Shown: positions 24,126 to 32,650, counted from the first letter of the stretch. The stretch is 33,660 nt of DNA from an uncultured Lachnospiraceae bacterium (GCA_946629665.1 CAMOYC010000007.1:1-33660), one strand, 5' to 3'. Program-made: numbers and translations. Notes: generated by a model from the sequence alone, not told the origin.

Positions 24126-25418
24126 ATGGCAAAGAAGAAAAAAGCAGGTTTGTCTGCAGAAAGACAGAGACAGGATGAGGAGATCCGTTTGCTCACGGTG
24201 GAACCGGAGGAAGTGGGGATGTCTTCCACCTATCTGGACTACATTGATGAGGTGATGCAAAGATCGATCGAAGAGAAGATGATGAAGGGCATGGTAACCC
24301 TGGTTGCCCGACATGGCAGGATTGTCCAGTTCAAGGCCTACGGGCAGATGGAAGAAGGGGTACCTATGAAGAAGGATTGCATTTTCCGGCTGGCCTCCAT
24401 GTCAAAGACGATCGGGGCAGCTGCCCTGATGCAGCTCTATGACCGGGGGATCATTATGCCTTCTGATCCGGTTTTTGCTTACATTCCGGCCTTTGCCAAC
24501 CCGATGGTTGCGGAGCCGGGAGAGAACGGAGACATTGTTTTGGTGCCCGCAAAGAGGGAGCCGACAGTACATGACCTTCTCACCATGACTTCCGGTGTCA
24601 GTGCTGTCCGGGCAATGGACAGCGGACATCCCGGCCATGAATACTGTGCGGCTCTCTACAAGGAGAAAGGGATCATTGATACCATGCACGGGCTGGATAT
24701 GACCATCGCTGAGGTGGTGGACCAGGTCGCCGGATTTCCCCTGGGCTCCCACCCGGGAGAACACTGGGAGTATTCCAACCTGTCATCCATCATTACCGGC
24801 CGGATCGTGGAGATTGCTTCCGGCATGAACCTGGATTCCTATCTGAAAAAGTACATTTTTGAGCCTCTGGATATGCAGGATACCGCATTTTTCCCGGAGG
24901 AGTCGAAATGGACCAGGATCCCTGCAGTCCACGCCTGCGGCAGCATGGATAAGCTGACCGGGCTGGATGTGCCGGGAACGGATGATACCAGACTGCCCTT
25001 TTCCGATGCAAGAAAATATTTCAATATTTCCGCAGGCCTTACCGGGACCGCCTATGATTATTTTAAATTTGCCCAGATGCTTTTAAACCGCGGCATCTAC
25101 CAGGGTAAACGACTTCTGAGCCCTAATGCAGTGCGGCTGATGACGACTAATCATATGGGGGACCGGCAGGAATCCATTTACGGGCACACCTGGGGATATA
25201 TGATGGATGTGATGACCGCTTATAATACCACGTTTAATTACATGGGTCTGGGCTCCTACAGCTGGCACGGCTACTGGGGCAGCTGTTATAATGTCTGGCC
25301 GGAGAAGGATGTGGTTGCCATCTTCCTGTCCCAGGTATCCCCTGTCGGCATGTCCTGGAAGACCCAGGAACGGTTTCTGAATGTCACTGCGAATTCGGTC
25401 ATGGATGACCTTTCATAA
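24126..25418 (+). CDS. class C beta-lactamase-like serine esterase
   Basis: From ATG 24126 the protein has 430 residues and starts MAKKKKAGL with no signal peptide. The SxxK motif is Ser91-Met-Ser-Lys94 and the YxN motif is Tyr216-Ser-Asn218, as in class C beta-lactamases, DD-peptidases and EstB-type esterases. The third motif is HGYWG-like near the end. Without export it cannot act on the wall or protect it, so a cytosolic esterase or amidase of the EstB group is likely. The open frame starts at 23988, but AGAGGA at 24111-24116 and the hairpin before it favour 24126. It follows the tannase-like gene and probably shares its transcript, which suggests two different esterases acting on one class of ester substrates. 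Confidence 0.85.
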   Translation: MAKKKKAGLSAERQRQDEEIRLLTVEPEEVGMSSTYLDYIDEVMQRSIEEKMMKGMVTLVARHGRIVQFKAYGQMEEGVPMKKDCIFRLASMSKTIGAAALMQLYDRGIIMPSDPVFAYIPAFANPMVAEPGENGDIVLVPAKREPTVHDLLTMTSGVSAVRAMDSGHPGHEYCAALYKEKGIIDTMHGLDMTIAEVVDQVAGFPLGSHPGEHWEYSNLSSIITGRIVEIASGMNLDSYLKKYIFEPLDMQDTAFFPEESKWTRIPAVHACGSMDKLTGLDVPGTDDTRLPFSDARKYFNISAGLTGTAYDYFKFAQMLLNRGIYQGKRLLSPNAVRLMTTNHMGDRQESIYGHTWGYMMDVMTAYNTTFNYMGLGSYSWHGYWGSCYNVWPEKDVVAIFLSQVSPVGMSWKTQERFLNVTANSVMDDLS

Positions 25419-25430
25419 GCTGTTTCGAAT

Positions 25431-25460
25431 TTTACAATTATGATATTCGCATGCTATGAA
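25431..25460 (+). promoter_or_regulatory. candidate promoter of the redox operon
   Basis: TTTACA (25431-25436) and TATGAA (25455-25460) are 18 bases apart with TGC directly before the -10. Another -10-like TATGAT with a TGA extension lies at 25481-25486. Confidence 0.42.
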
Positions 25461-25531
25461 TCTGTGGTATGGCATGATGATATGATATGTGTATAGAATT
25501 AGGTTATTTTATTCGTTGAGGAGGTATATAA

Positions 25532-26161
25532 ATGGGTGCAAAAAATATTTTGATCATCACCGGAAGTCCGAGGGCAGAAGGCAATACCAACAATCTGGTA
25601 AAAGCTTTTGCTGCCGCTGCTACAGGCGCAGGCCATACTGTAAAGTGCTTTGATGCCGTTGCTGCAGACATGCATGGCTGCCACGGAGATCAGAATTGCT
25701 TCAAGACCGGTCGCTGTGGATTAAAGGACGACGGCCTTAAGATGTATGAGCTGATGGGCTGGGCTGATGTGCTGGTTCTGGCTTCCCCTGTATACTGGAA
25801 GGGTTTTACTTCCTGGATCAAGAGAGCGATCGACCGTTTTTATGTGTTCGCTTCTCCGAAGGGCCATGAGAACTGCTCCGTGAAAGAGAGTTACCTGATC
25901 GCTGCGGCCGGCAATCCGGATGTGGCTGTTTTCGACGCGATGAAGCAGGAGTTTGACCTGGTCAACAAGCTTCTTCAGTTCCGGAATGCGGGAGAGCTCC
26001 TTGCAGCGGGACTTAAGGGACCGGAGGATTACAAAGAGCATATGGAATATATCCAGGCGGCTGCTGAGATGGGAAGCAAGGTCGGAGCGGAAGACGCGAT
26101 GTCCAAAGTAGCATTTCAGGGAGCTCACATGAGCCTGCGTGACCTCTGGAAAACCATGTAA
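25532..26161 (+). CDS. flavodoxin-fold NADPH-dependent FMN reductase family protein
   Basis: The 209-residue protein begins with the FMN phosphate-binding loop ITGSPRAEGNTNNL. A His/Cys-rich patch, MHGCHGDQNCFKTGRC, follows near residues 47-62, and VLASPVYWKGFTSWIKRAIDR is the second flavin contact and dimer helix. This is the NAD(P)H:FMN or quinone oxidoreductase group. It is the first gene of a three-gene set with a thioredoxin-like protein and a thioredoxin reductase. An ideal GGAGG precedes the ATG. Codon use (GCT, CGT, TCC, TTC) leans toward that of highly expressed genes. Its only clear relative in the window is the flavodoxin-like gene at 21714. The electron acceptor is unknown. Confidence 0.85.
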   Translation: MGAKNILIITGSPRAEGNTNNLVKAFAAAATGAGHTVKCFDAVAADMHGCHGDQNCFKTGRCGLKDDGLKMYELMGWADVLVLASPVYWKGFTSWIKRAIDRFYVFASPKGHENCSVKESYLIAAAGNPDVAVFDAMKQEFDLVNKLLQFRNAGELLAAGLKGPEDYKEHMEYIQAAAEMGSKVGAEDAMSKVAFQGAHMSLRDLWKTM

Positions 26162-26186
26162 CAGATTAGGGAAGGAGAATTAAAAA

Positions 26187-26510
26187 ATGATTGGAATTTT
26201 ATACTTTTATTTACCGGGATGCAAATATTGTAAGAGAGCAGAAATCCTGATGCTGGAACTTCAGAACTCAAAACCGGAGTTCGGCGAGATCCAGGTGATC
26301 AAGATGAACGAGGCTGAGAGACCTGATATCGCAGCGAAGTTCACCCATTCCCGCGTTCCTGCTTTCTTCCTTGGCGATCGTCTTCTTTATGAGGCAGACC
26401 CCAATGAGAGCAGAGATGATATGAAAGCGATGCTTGAGAAGGTTTTCACTGCAGCTTGTGAAGTAAACAAACTGGCAGCTGAGACCATGAAGAATAAGAC
26501 CAGCTTCTAA
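26187..26510 (+). CDS. thioredoxin-like protein
   Basis: The 107-residue protein has a thioredoxin-fold redox motif CKYC (Cys12, Cys15) preceded by FYLPG, and a cis-proline segment SRVPAFFLGDRLLYE. The usual WCGPC is replaced by GCKYC, closer to glutaredoxin-like and clostridial thioredoxin-like forms. No signal peptide or membrane segment is seen, so it is cytosolic. AAGGAG precedes the ATG. The gene lies 25 bases after the flavodoxin-like gene and 41 bases before the thioredoxin reductase, which is probably its reductant. The client proteins are unknown. Confidence 0.88.
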   Translation: MIGILYFYLPGCKYCKRAEILMLELQNSKPEFGEIQVIKMNEAERPDIAAKFTHSRVPAFFLGDRLLYEADPNESRDDMKAMLEKVFTAACEVNKLAAETMKNKTSF

Positions 26511-26551
26511 TTTAGCCTATCATTTTTTTGATGATACAGGAGGATTGTCAT

Positions 26552-27454
26552 ATGCTTGATCTGTTGATCATCGGCAGCGGTCCTGCGGGACTTAGCGCCG
26601 GTGTCTATGCAAAGAGGGCCAACCTGAATTTCATATTGGCAGAGAAGGAGTTCCTTGGAGCCGGACAGATCATGAACTCGATCCGGGTGGACAATTATCT
26701 GGGCTTTTACGGGATCAGCGGCTATGATCTCGGCGACAAATTCCGCCTGCATGCGGAGGAACTCCGGGTTCCTTTCCTGATCGGGGAAGCCAGAGAGATC
26801 CTTCCGGTACCGGGAGGATGGCGTGTCATTTTTGACAAAGGAGACGTTCAGGAAGCCCGGACCCTGATCTACTGCGGGGGAACCCGGACAAGACACCTGG
26901 ACATCATGGGCCAGGATGCTTTTGGCAGAAAAGGTATCCACAGCTGCGTGGTATGTGACGGCCCTTATTATAAGAACAAATCTGTTGCGGTGGTCGGCGG
27001 CGGTGATACCGCGATCGACACCGCCAAATATCTCTCTGATCTTGCGAACCAGGTTTATCTGATCCACTGGATGAATGAATTCCAGGGCAATGAAACTACC
27101 CTGGATAAGTTAAAGGCTGACAGCCGGGTGGAAGTGCTTCCAAATACTTCTGTGCTGATGGCACTTGGTCAGGAGAGTCTGGAGTCACTGGTCCTGAGTA
27201 ATGGCAGGATCATCAAAGTGGATGGCTTGTTTGAGGCGATCGGTGCATTGCCTGAGACAGAGATGTTAAAAGAAATCGCAGCATTGGATGAGAGAGGTTA
27301 TATCAAAGCCGGAGAGGATTGCATTACCTCGGCACCGGGCCTGTTCGCGGCAGGAGATGTCCGGACAAAGAGGTTGCGCCAGGTATCTACTGCAGTGGCG
27401 GATGGTGCGAATGCAGTATATTCGGTCATGGAATATCTCAGACGGTTTGAGTAG
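26552..27454 (+). CDS. trxB: thioredoxin reductase-like flavoprotein
   Basis: From ATG 26552 the protein has 300 residues. FAD binding is shown by IIGSGPAGLSAG (6-17), NAD(P) binding by VVGGGDTAIDTA, and the redox pair is Cys132-Val-Val-Cys135 in SCVVCDGPYY, compared with the common CATCDG. The C-terminal FAD motif is AAGDVRTKRLRQVSTAVADGANA. It should reduce a thioredoxin, here presumably the CKYC protein upstream, with NAD(P)H or possibly ferredoxin. The NADPH-binding HRRxxxR motif is not obvious: LIHWMNEFQGNE stands at that place, so the electron donor may not be NADPH. ACAGGAGG at 26536-26543 selects this start over the ATG at 26528. A strong terminator follows. Confidence 0.9.
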   Translation: MLDLLIIGSGPAGLSAGVYAKRANLNFILAEKEFLGAGQIMNSIRVDNYLGFYGISGYDLGDKFRLHAEELRVPFLIGEAREILPVPGGWRVIFDKGDVQEARTLIYCGGTRTRHLDIMGQDAFGRKGIHSCVVCDGPYYKNKSVAVVGGGDTAIDTAKYLSDLANQVYLIHWMNEFQGNETTLDKLKADSRVEVLPNTSVLMALGQESLESLVLSNGRIIKVDGLFEAIGALPETEMLKEIAALDERGYIKAGEDCITSAPGLFAAGDVRTKRLRQVSTAVADGANAVYSVMEYLRRFE

Positions 27455-27468
27455 TTTAATCGTATACG

Positions 27469-27507
27469 ACAGCCCTTCTTTTCTAAGATGAAAAGAGGGG
27501 CTGTTTT
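27469..27507 (+). terminator. rho-independent terminator after the redox operon
   Basis: A 15-bp stem with one G-T pair (27469-27483 with 27490-27504, loop of six) ends in TTTT. It overlaps the upstream extension of the next reading frame, which therefore starts later, at 27539. Confidence 0.85.
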
Positions 27508-27538
27508 CGGTAAAACAGCCGGAAGAAAGGAGAGCTTG

Positions 27539-28720
27539 ATGAGAAAAAGACTTGCGAAGAATACAGACAGAAAAAAATGGATGAAAGCAGCCACATTGCT
27601 GATGGCAGGCATGATGGCTTTCGGGCTCGCCGGATGTTCCGCGGGTTCCGGTCAGATGGAATCCACGGAATCCAACCTGGATCTTTCAGAGAACACCGGA
27701 GAAAACAAGGTGCATGAAGATTTCAGTCTGAATGTGAATTCCAACCGTGCCAGCGATTATGCCAAAAATGAAGTGCCTCTTCCGATTACCGGGATCGGTC
27801 GCGGCATCAGCACGGATGTGAAAGCGAAGGATAAGTACAAGATTGTTGTTATGACCCGGAATTCCACCAATCCTTACATGATCGGCATGTGGGACGGCGG
27901 AGCCCAAGCCGGCAAAGACATGGGCGTTGAGGTGCAGACTCTGGCTCCGTCTGAGCAGGATTCCATCAATGAGCAGGTTACGATCATGGAATCCCTGCTG
28001 GATCAGGGAGTGGATGGGTTTGTGATCCATCCTTCCGATTCCAAAGGAATCCAGCCGGTGGTGGACGCCGCCAACGAGAAGGGCATTCCTGTGGTTGCGA
28101 TCGGAACGGCACCTGACACCGGCGCCTTCATGCGGTCCGGCGTCGACTACTATGAGACCGGTTACCTTGTAACCAAAGAACTCTGTGAGGCAGCAGGCGG
28201 AAAGGGCAAGGCCATCATCCTGGAAGGTCCGGCAGGGGTACAGAATATGGAAGAGCGAAAAGCCGGCATTGAAGATGCGATCGCAGAATATCCCGATGTG
28301 GAGATCGTGGCATCCCAGACTGCCAACTGCAAGAGAAAAGAGGGAATGGATGTCATGGAGAATCTCCTGGAGGGTGACGGTGTTCAGGACGAGCTTTCCA
28401 TCGTAGTTTGCTGTAATGATGAGATGGCGATCGGAGCGATCCAGGCCCTTAAGGCCAGAAAGATGGATAATGTTTTCGTTGGTGGCTTTGACGCCTCCAA
28501 GGATGCTTCCCAGGCTGTCAAGGACGGAGACCTCTACGTGACCTACAATACAGATCCTTATGGATCCACCTACCTGGCATGCACCTACCTTGTGAAGTAT
28601 CTGAATGATAAGACGCTGCCGGAAGAGTATTTTATTCCTTTCCCGTCAGAAAGAAATGATCCGCTTATCACAAAAGAAAATGTCCAGGATTATATCGATA
28701 ATTACAGATGGTTTAAATAG
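27539..28720 (+). CDS. sugar ABC transporter substrate-binding lipoprotein (RbsB-like)
   Basis: From ATG 27539 the protein has 393 residues. A basic start and hydrophobic core end in the lipobox LAGC with Cys33, so it is a membrane-anchored lipoprotein outside the cell. A Ser/Glu-rich linker (34-75) leads to a type I periplasmic-binding fold: KIVVMTRNSTNPYMIGMWDGG, VDGFVIHPSDSKGIQPVVDAANEKGIPVVAIGT, EGPAGVQNMEERKAGIEDAI and FVGGFDASKDA. These are features of the ribose/galactose/AI-2 binder family. AAAGGAG at 27526-27532 selects this start. It heads a four-gene importer operon. The ligand, probably a monosaccharide or polyol, cannot be read. Confidence 0.93.
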   Translation: MRKRLAKNTDRKKWMKAATLLMAGMMAFGLAGCSAGSGQMESTESNLDLSENTGENKVHEDFSLNVNSNRASDYAKNEVPLPITGIGRGISTDVKAKDKYKIVVMTRNSTNPYMIGMWDGGAQAGKDMGVEVQTLAPSEQDSINEQVTIMESLLDQGVDGFVIHPSDSKGIQPVVDAANEKGIPVVAIGTAPDTGAFMRSGVDYYETGYLVTKELCEAAGGKGKAIILEGPAGVQNMEERKAGIEDAIAEYPDVEIVASQTANCKRKEGMDVMENLLEGDGVQDELSIVVCCNDEMAIGAIQALKARKMDNVFVGGFDASKDASQAVKDGDLYVTYNTDPYGSTYLACTYLVKYLNDKTLPEEYFIPFPSERNDPLITKENVQDYIDNYRWFK

Positions 28721-28752
28721 GCCGTTAAGGACCACAGGTTAAACAGATCATT

Positions 28753-30276
28753 ATGACGACAAATAAAAGACCGCTTCTAAGAGCGGAAAATATAAGCAAA
28801 TCATTCCCCGGGGTGAAAGCTCTGTCCCATGTGGACCTGGACCTTTATCCCGGGGAGGTCCATATCCTGGCCGGGGAAAACGGCGCAGGAAAAAGTACCC
28901 TGATCAAGTGTATTCTGGGGGCTTATCAGCCGGATGAGGGCAAGCTGTTTCTGGAAGACAGTGAGATCCGGCTGCGTACTCCCAAGGAAGGGATTGAGCA
29001 CGGGATCGCTGCAGTCTACCAGGAACTGACCATGATCCCCTGGCTGGATGGCGCCCAGAATATTTTTTTCGGCAGGGAGCCAAAGATTGCCGGAACAACG
29101 ATCATAAACCGTAAGAAAATGTCCTGCCAGGCGAAAAGTCTGCTGGATGAACTTGGCTGTCAGGAGATCGACCTGACTCTTCCCGTAAAGAAGCTGGGGA
29201 TAGCGGAACAGCAGATGATCGAGATTGCCAAGGCAATCTCTATGAACCCCAAAGTAATCATATTTGACGAACCGACCGCATCCCTTTCGGATCGTGAGGT
29301 GGACAGGCTGTTCGCTCAGATAGAGATCCTCAAAAAGAAAGGTCTGGCGATCGTTTATATATCCCACCGCATGAAAGAACTGCATGCAGTCGGAGATCGG
29401 ATCACCGTTCTGCGGGACGGGAAAAAGATAGGAACCTACCCGGAGAGGGAGCTATCCGATGATGAGCTGGTCAGCCTGATGATCGGAGGCAACATTGAGG
29501 AAGTTTATAAAAAGACTTCTGTTCCGGGCCGGGAAACCGCTTTGGAAATCAGGGAACTCAGCGACCGGAAGGGTAAAGTGCACGAATGCAGTCTGCAGGT
29601 CAGAAAGGGCGAGATCGTCGGCCTGGCCGGGCTGGTAGGAGCGGGAAGGACAGAGCTTTCCCGTCTCATTTTCGGGATTGACAAGAGTTCCTGTGGCCAG
29701 GTCCTGCTCCACGGGGAAGATGTTACCGGCAAAAGTCCAGAATACCTGGTGGACCATGGGCTGGGCCTGCTTCCGGAAGACCGGAAAGGGCTGGGGCTGG
29801 CTCTTCGGGCCCCCATCTCCTGGAATGTGGTTGCTTCCGGCCTCCGGCAGGTTTTTCCACATTTTTTTATGAACGAAAAGAAAAATGACTCCGTGGCGGC
29901 CGAATATATCCGGATGCTGGAGGTTGCCACGCCGGATGTCCAAAGAAATGTCGGGCAGCTTTCCGGAGGCAATCAGCAAAAGGTCGTCGTTGCCAAGTGG
30001 CTTTGCGCGAATACGGATGTGATCCTCTTTGATGAGCCCACCCGGGGAATCGATGTCGGAGCCAAGGCAGAGATCTACGTCCTGATGAACAAAATGGCTT
30101 CCGAGGGAAAAGCCATCTTGATGATATCTTCGGAACTGTCTGAAATCATGGGGATGAGCGATAAGATCTACGTGATGCGGGAAGGACGGATCGTCGGCTC
30201 CCTAGAACGGGAGAACTTTTCAGAAGAGGAGATTGGCCGGATGATGCTTCTCTCCGGGGAAGGAGAGGGAGCATGA
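28753..30276 (+). CDS. sugar ABC transporter ATP-binding protein, duplicated (RbsA/MglA-like)
   Basis: The 507-residue protein contains two ATPase domains in one chain. The first has Walker A GENGAGKST (41-49), a weak signature LGIAEQQMIEIAKAI and Walker B VIIFDEPTASLS. The second has a degenerate Walker A GLVGAGRTE, the canonical signature LSGGNQQKVVVAKWL and Walker B VILFDEPTRGID. This asymmetry is normal in the RbsA/MglA family. It energises import of the ligand bound by the preceding lipoprotein. Its ribosome binding site is poor: AAGGA lies about 20 bases before the ATG, and the gap to the preceding stop is only 32 bases, so expression may depend on coupling. The stop overlaps the next start (ATGA). 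Confidence 0.96.
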   Translation: MTTNKRPLLRAENISKSFPGVKALSHVDLDLYPGEVHILAGENGAGKSTLIKCILGAYQPDEGKLFLEDSEIRLRTPKEGIEHGIAAVYQELTMIPWLDGAQNIFFGREPKIAGTTIINRKKMSCQAKSLLDELGCQEIDLTLPVKKLGIAEQQMIEIAKAISMNPKVIIFDEPTASLSDREVDRLFAQIEILKKKGLAIVYISHRMKELHAVGDRITVLRDGKKIGTYPERELSDDELVSLMIGGNIEEVYKKTSVPGRETALEIRELSDRKGKVHECSLQVRKGEIVGLAGLVGAGRTELSRLIFGIDKSSCGQVLLHGEDVTGKSPEYLVDHGLGLLPEDRKGLGLALRAPISWNVVASGLRQVFPHFFMNEKKNDSVAAEYIRMLEVATPDVQRNVGQLSGGNQQKVVVAKWLCANTDVILFDEPTRGIDVGAKAEIYVLMNKMASEGKAILMISSELSEIMGMSDKIYVMREGRIVGSLERENFSEEEIGRMMLLSGEGEGA

Positions 30277-31256
30277 GAAAAAAAGTGTATGATAATAAAG
30301 GGATAAGATCCAAGGGCTTCCGACTGCTGACTTTTGCACCTCCGGCCCTTTATATGATGATCATCCTGATGATCCTGTTCAGCTTTTTTGCTGACCATTA
30401 TTTTGCCTGGTCCAACCTCAGTGTGATCCTTCGCCAGGCTGCTCCCCTGATGATGCTTGCCTGCGGGCAGACACTGATCATTCTCATGCAGGGGACAGAT
30501 CTTTCCCTGGGATCTATCGTTTCTCTCACCTCAGTGTTATGGATCTGGCTGTTAAATCTGGGATTTGGCATGCCTGTCTCTATTCTGCTTGTCATACTGG
30601 CCGGGGCTCTTTGCGGTCTGCTGAATGGTTTGATCGTGGGAAAAGGTCTTCTTCCGGTCTTTATCGTGACCCTGGGAACACAGAATATCTTTAAATCAGC
30701 AGCTTTGCTGCTCTGTGGCAGCCAGACGATCTACTATCGTCACGATCTGTTCCGCATGGTTGCCAAGGAGGGCCTGTCAGGGATCAGCTACTCCGTTATG
30801 ATCTCTTTTCTGATGGTGGGGATCACCTGGTTCCTTCTGAACCAAACATCCTTTGGCATGAAGATCCGGGGGATCGGCGGCAATCCGGAGGCATTGACGC
30901 TGGCCGGTGTCAGTATCAGCAGGACAACTATTATGGGTTTTATCTATGCAGGTATCATGGCTGCAGTCGGAGGCATGCTTCTCTGCTGCAGGATCGAGTC
31001 CGGAAACCCTAATTCGGGCAACGGCCTGGAGTTTTCTGCGGTAGCGGCGGTCCTGTTGGGCGGCACTTCCATGAGGGAAGGCCGGGGAGGTGTGGGAGGA
31101 ACCATCTTCGGTGTACTCATGCTTCAGGTGTTAAGAAGCGGACTCACTCAGGTCGGTGTATCCTCCATCTACCAGAACGCGATCATCGGTATCGTGATAC
31201 TGACGGCGATCATCCTGGATGAGATCATCCGCAGAAGAGGAGGTGAAGAGGATTGA
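30273..31256 (+). CDS. sugar ABC transporter permease 1 (RbsC family)
   Basis: The 327-residue protein is a multi-helix membrane permease of the RbsC family. Family stretches are LACGQTLIILMQGTDLSLGSIVSLTSV near the start, NPEALTLAGVSI in the cytosolic coupling region and AVAAVLLGGTSMREGRGGVGGTIFGVL near the end. The start overlaps the ATPase stop by four bases. A short basic N-terminus (MRKKVYDNKGIRSKGF) precedes the first membrane segment. The operon encodes two different permeases, so the channel is a heterodimer, as in AI-2 and some sugar importers, rather than an RbsC homodimer. Confidence 0.94.
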   Translation: MRKKVYDNKGIRSKGFRLLTFAPPALYMMIILMILFSFFADHYFAWSNLSVILRQAAPLMMLACGQTLIILMQGTDLSLGSIVSLTSVLWIWLLNLGFGMPVSILLVILAGALCGLLNGLIVGKGLLPVFIVTLGTQNIFKSAALLLCGSQTIYYRHDLFRMVAKEGLSGISYSVMISFLMVGITWFLLNQTSFGMKIRGIGGNPEALTLAGVSISRTTIMGFIYAGIMAAVGGMLLCCRIESGNPNSGNGLEFSAVAAVLLGGTSMREGRGGVGGTIFGVLMLQVLRSGLTQVGVSSIYQNAIIGIVILTAIILDEIIRRRGGEED

Positions 31257-32248
31257 AGAAGAATACCATGCTTCATGACCTGGTAAAAGGCAGATACTTT
31301 TTCTCCGTGATGAGTCTGTTTGTTCTCATTGGGATTTCCTGCCTGATGAGTCCCTCCTTTCTGTCCCTGAGTAATTTTATAACCATCCTGCGGCAGGCCA
31401 GCATCCTGCTGATCCTCAGCATGGGCCTCACCGCAGTTGTATTAACCGGCAACATTGACCTGTCAGTGGGGTCCTCTGCGGCTCTTTGCGGATGTGTTTG
31501 TGCCCAGATGCTGGTGGCAGGATTTCCGGTGATATTGTGTATGGGCGCCAGCCTCCTGATCGGGCTGACCGTCGGTTTTATCAACGGGCTGCTGGTGGGG
31601 ATCCTGAAATTACCATCCTTTATTGCCACCTACGGGATGAACATGGTAGCCTCCGGGCTGGCTATGATCGTCATGAACGGGGGTGTGATCTACGGCTTGC
31701 CCACAAACTTTACCACCCTTGGCGTCGGTTATCTGGGTCCCTTGCCGGTTCCGGTGATCCTGGCTGCTATCCTGGTGGTCTGCATGATGATACTTCTGCA
31801 GAAGACAGTGTTTGGCCGCAATGTCTACATGATCGGATACAATGCAAATGCGGCAGATTATTCCGGGGTCAATTCCCTGAGAACGTTGCTGGGTGCCTAT
31901 CTCTTGTGCGGAATGACCGGGGCGATCGGCGGAATCGTTATGACCGCCCGGCTGAATGCGGCAGATTTCGGGATGACCGAGGCCTATGGATTGCAGATCG
32001 TGGCTGCCGTCGTTGTGGGAGGCACCTCCCTGCTCGGCGGGGAAGGCGGTGTGCTGGGAACAGTGATCGGAGCCATAATCCTCACTATCATCGTGAACAT
32101 CATGAACATCATGGGAGTAAACTCCAACTGGCAGGGAATGGTCCATGGAATCGTTATTTTGTTCGTAGTCTGGCTGGATGTGTTTGCCAGGAGAGTGGGA
32201 GCCGGGAGAGCTCTGAGAAAACAGAGAGAATCGGTTAAAAGAGCATAG
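31253..32248 (+). CDS. sugar ABC transporter permease 2 (RbsC family), TTG start
   Basis: The 331-residue protein is the second RbsC-type permease. It shares the stretches SMGLTAVVLTGNIDLSVGSSAAL, NANAADYSGVN and IVAAVVVGGTSLLGGEGGVLGT with the first. It probably starts with TTG at 31253, overlapping the preceding TGA (31254-31256), because GGAGGTG at 31239-31245 lies seven bases before it. An ATG at 31268 is the alternative. The C-terminal tail is basic (Arg and Lys-rich) and cytosolic. A very strong terminator 18 bases after the stop ends the operon. Confidence 0.93.
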   Translation: MKKNTMLHDLVKGRYFFSVMSLFVLIGISCLMSPSFLSLSNFITILRQASILLILSMGLTAVVLTGNIDLSVGSSAALCGCVCAQMLVAGFPVILCMGASLLIGLTVGFINGLLVGILKLPSFIATYGMNMVASGLAMIVMNGGVIYGLPTNFTTLGVGYLGPLPVPVILAAILVVCMMILLQKTVFGRNVYMIGYNANAADYSGVNSLRTLLGAYLLCGMTGAIGGIVMTARLNAADFGMTEAYGLQIVAAVVVGGTSLLGGEGGVLGTVIGAIILTIIVNIMNIMGVNSNWQGMVHGIVILFVVWLDVFARRVGAGRALRKQRESVKRA

Positions 32249-32265
32249 ACTCTGTTGGAATAAAG

Positions 32266-32310
32266 AAAAAACAGGCAGAAAGCGATGGGAGCTTTCTGCC
32301 TGTTTTTCTT
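32266..32310. terminator. strong bidirectional rho-independent terminator
   Basis: A perfect 13-bp stem (32271-32283 with 32291-32303) is flanked by A on the left and T on the right that extend the pairing to about 17 bp. It ends the transporter operon in one direction and the small minus-strand gene in the other. Confidence 0.93.
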
Positions 32311-32356
32311 ATACATCTATATTCGTGGGATGATCTGATCACGAAACGGTCTGCAT

Positions 32357-32650
32357 TTATTCTGTCAGGAATTCACTTGTCTGATCGATGAGGTTGATCC
32401 GCACGGTCCCCTTCTTTCCATCAACCTTTGCAGGGATGGATTCAAACTTGACACGCTCAAGCCTTTTGCCCGGATCATCTGCGGCAATATCGTTGATATT
32501 GATCTCTTCCTCGCCGCTTTGCAGCATTTTCCTTATATTCTTGACCATCAATCTGTCGTAGCGCTCACAGGCCTTTTTTGCTTTTTCCTGGTTTTCCGGC
32601 TGATCGAAGAAACTTTTTGTCCAGTTCTCTAAATTTGTGATCTCAATCAT
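32357..32650 (-). CDS. 97-residue hypothetical protein
   Basis: From the ATG at 32650 the protein has 97 residues and begins MIEITNLENWTKSFFDQ. The open frame continues upstream to 32731, but AAGGAG lies eight bases before 32650 on the minus strand. It is soluble and highly charged, with a predicted helical part (ENQEKAKKACERYDRLMVKNIRKML) and a possible strand-rich end (TVRINLIDQTSEFL). There is no signal peptide, membrane segment or known motif. I do not recognise it. It lies alone between the transporter terminator and the AT-rich leader of the second GRE, on the opposite strand. TATAAT sequences in its upstream DNA could provide a promoter, but no clear -35 is seen. Confidence 0.7.
   Translation of the reverse strand: MIEITNLENWTKSFFDQPENQEKAKKACERYDRLMVKNIRKMLQSGEEEININDIAADDPGKRLERVKFESIPAKVDGKKGTVRINLIDQTSEFLTE

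Noticed and set aside
27488-27538. 17-codon upstream extension of the sugar-binding lipoprotein
   Set aside because: It begins inside the preceding terminator stem, and the signal peptide with lipobox is well formed only from 27539.
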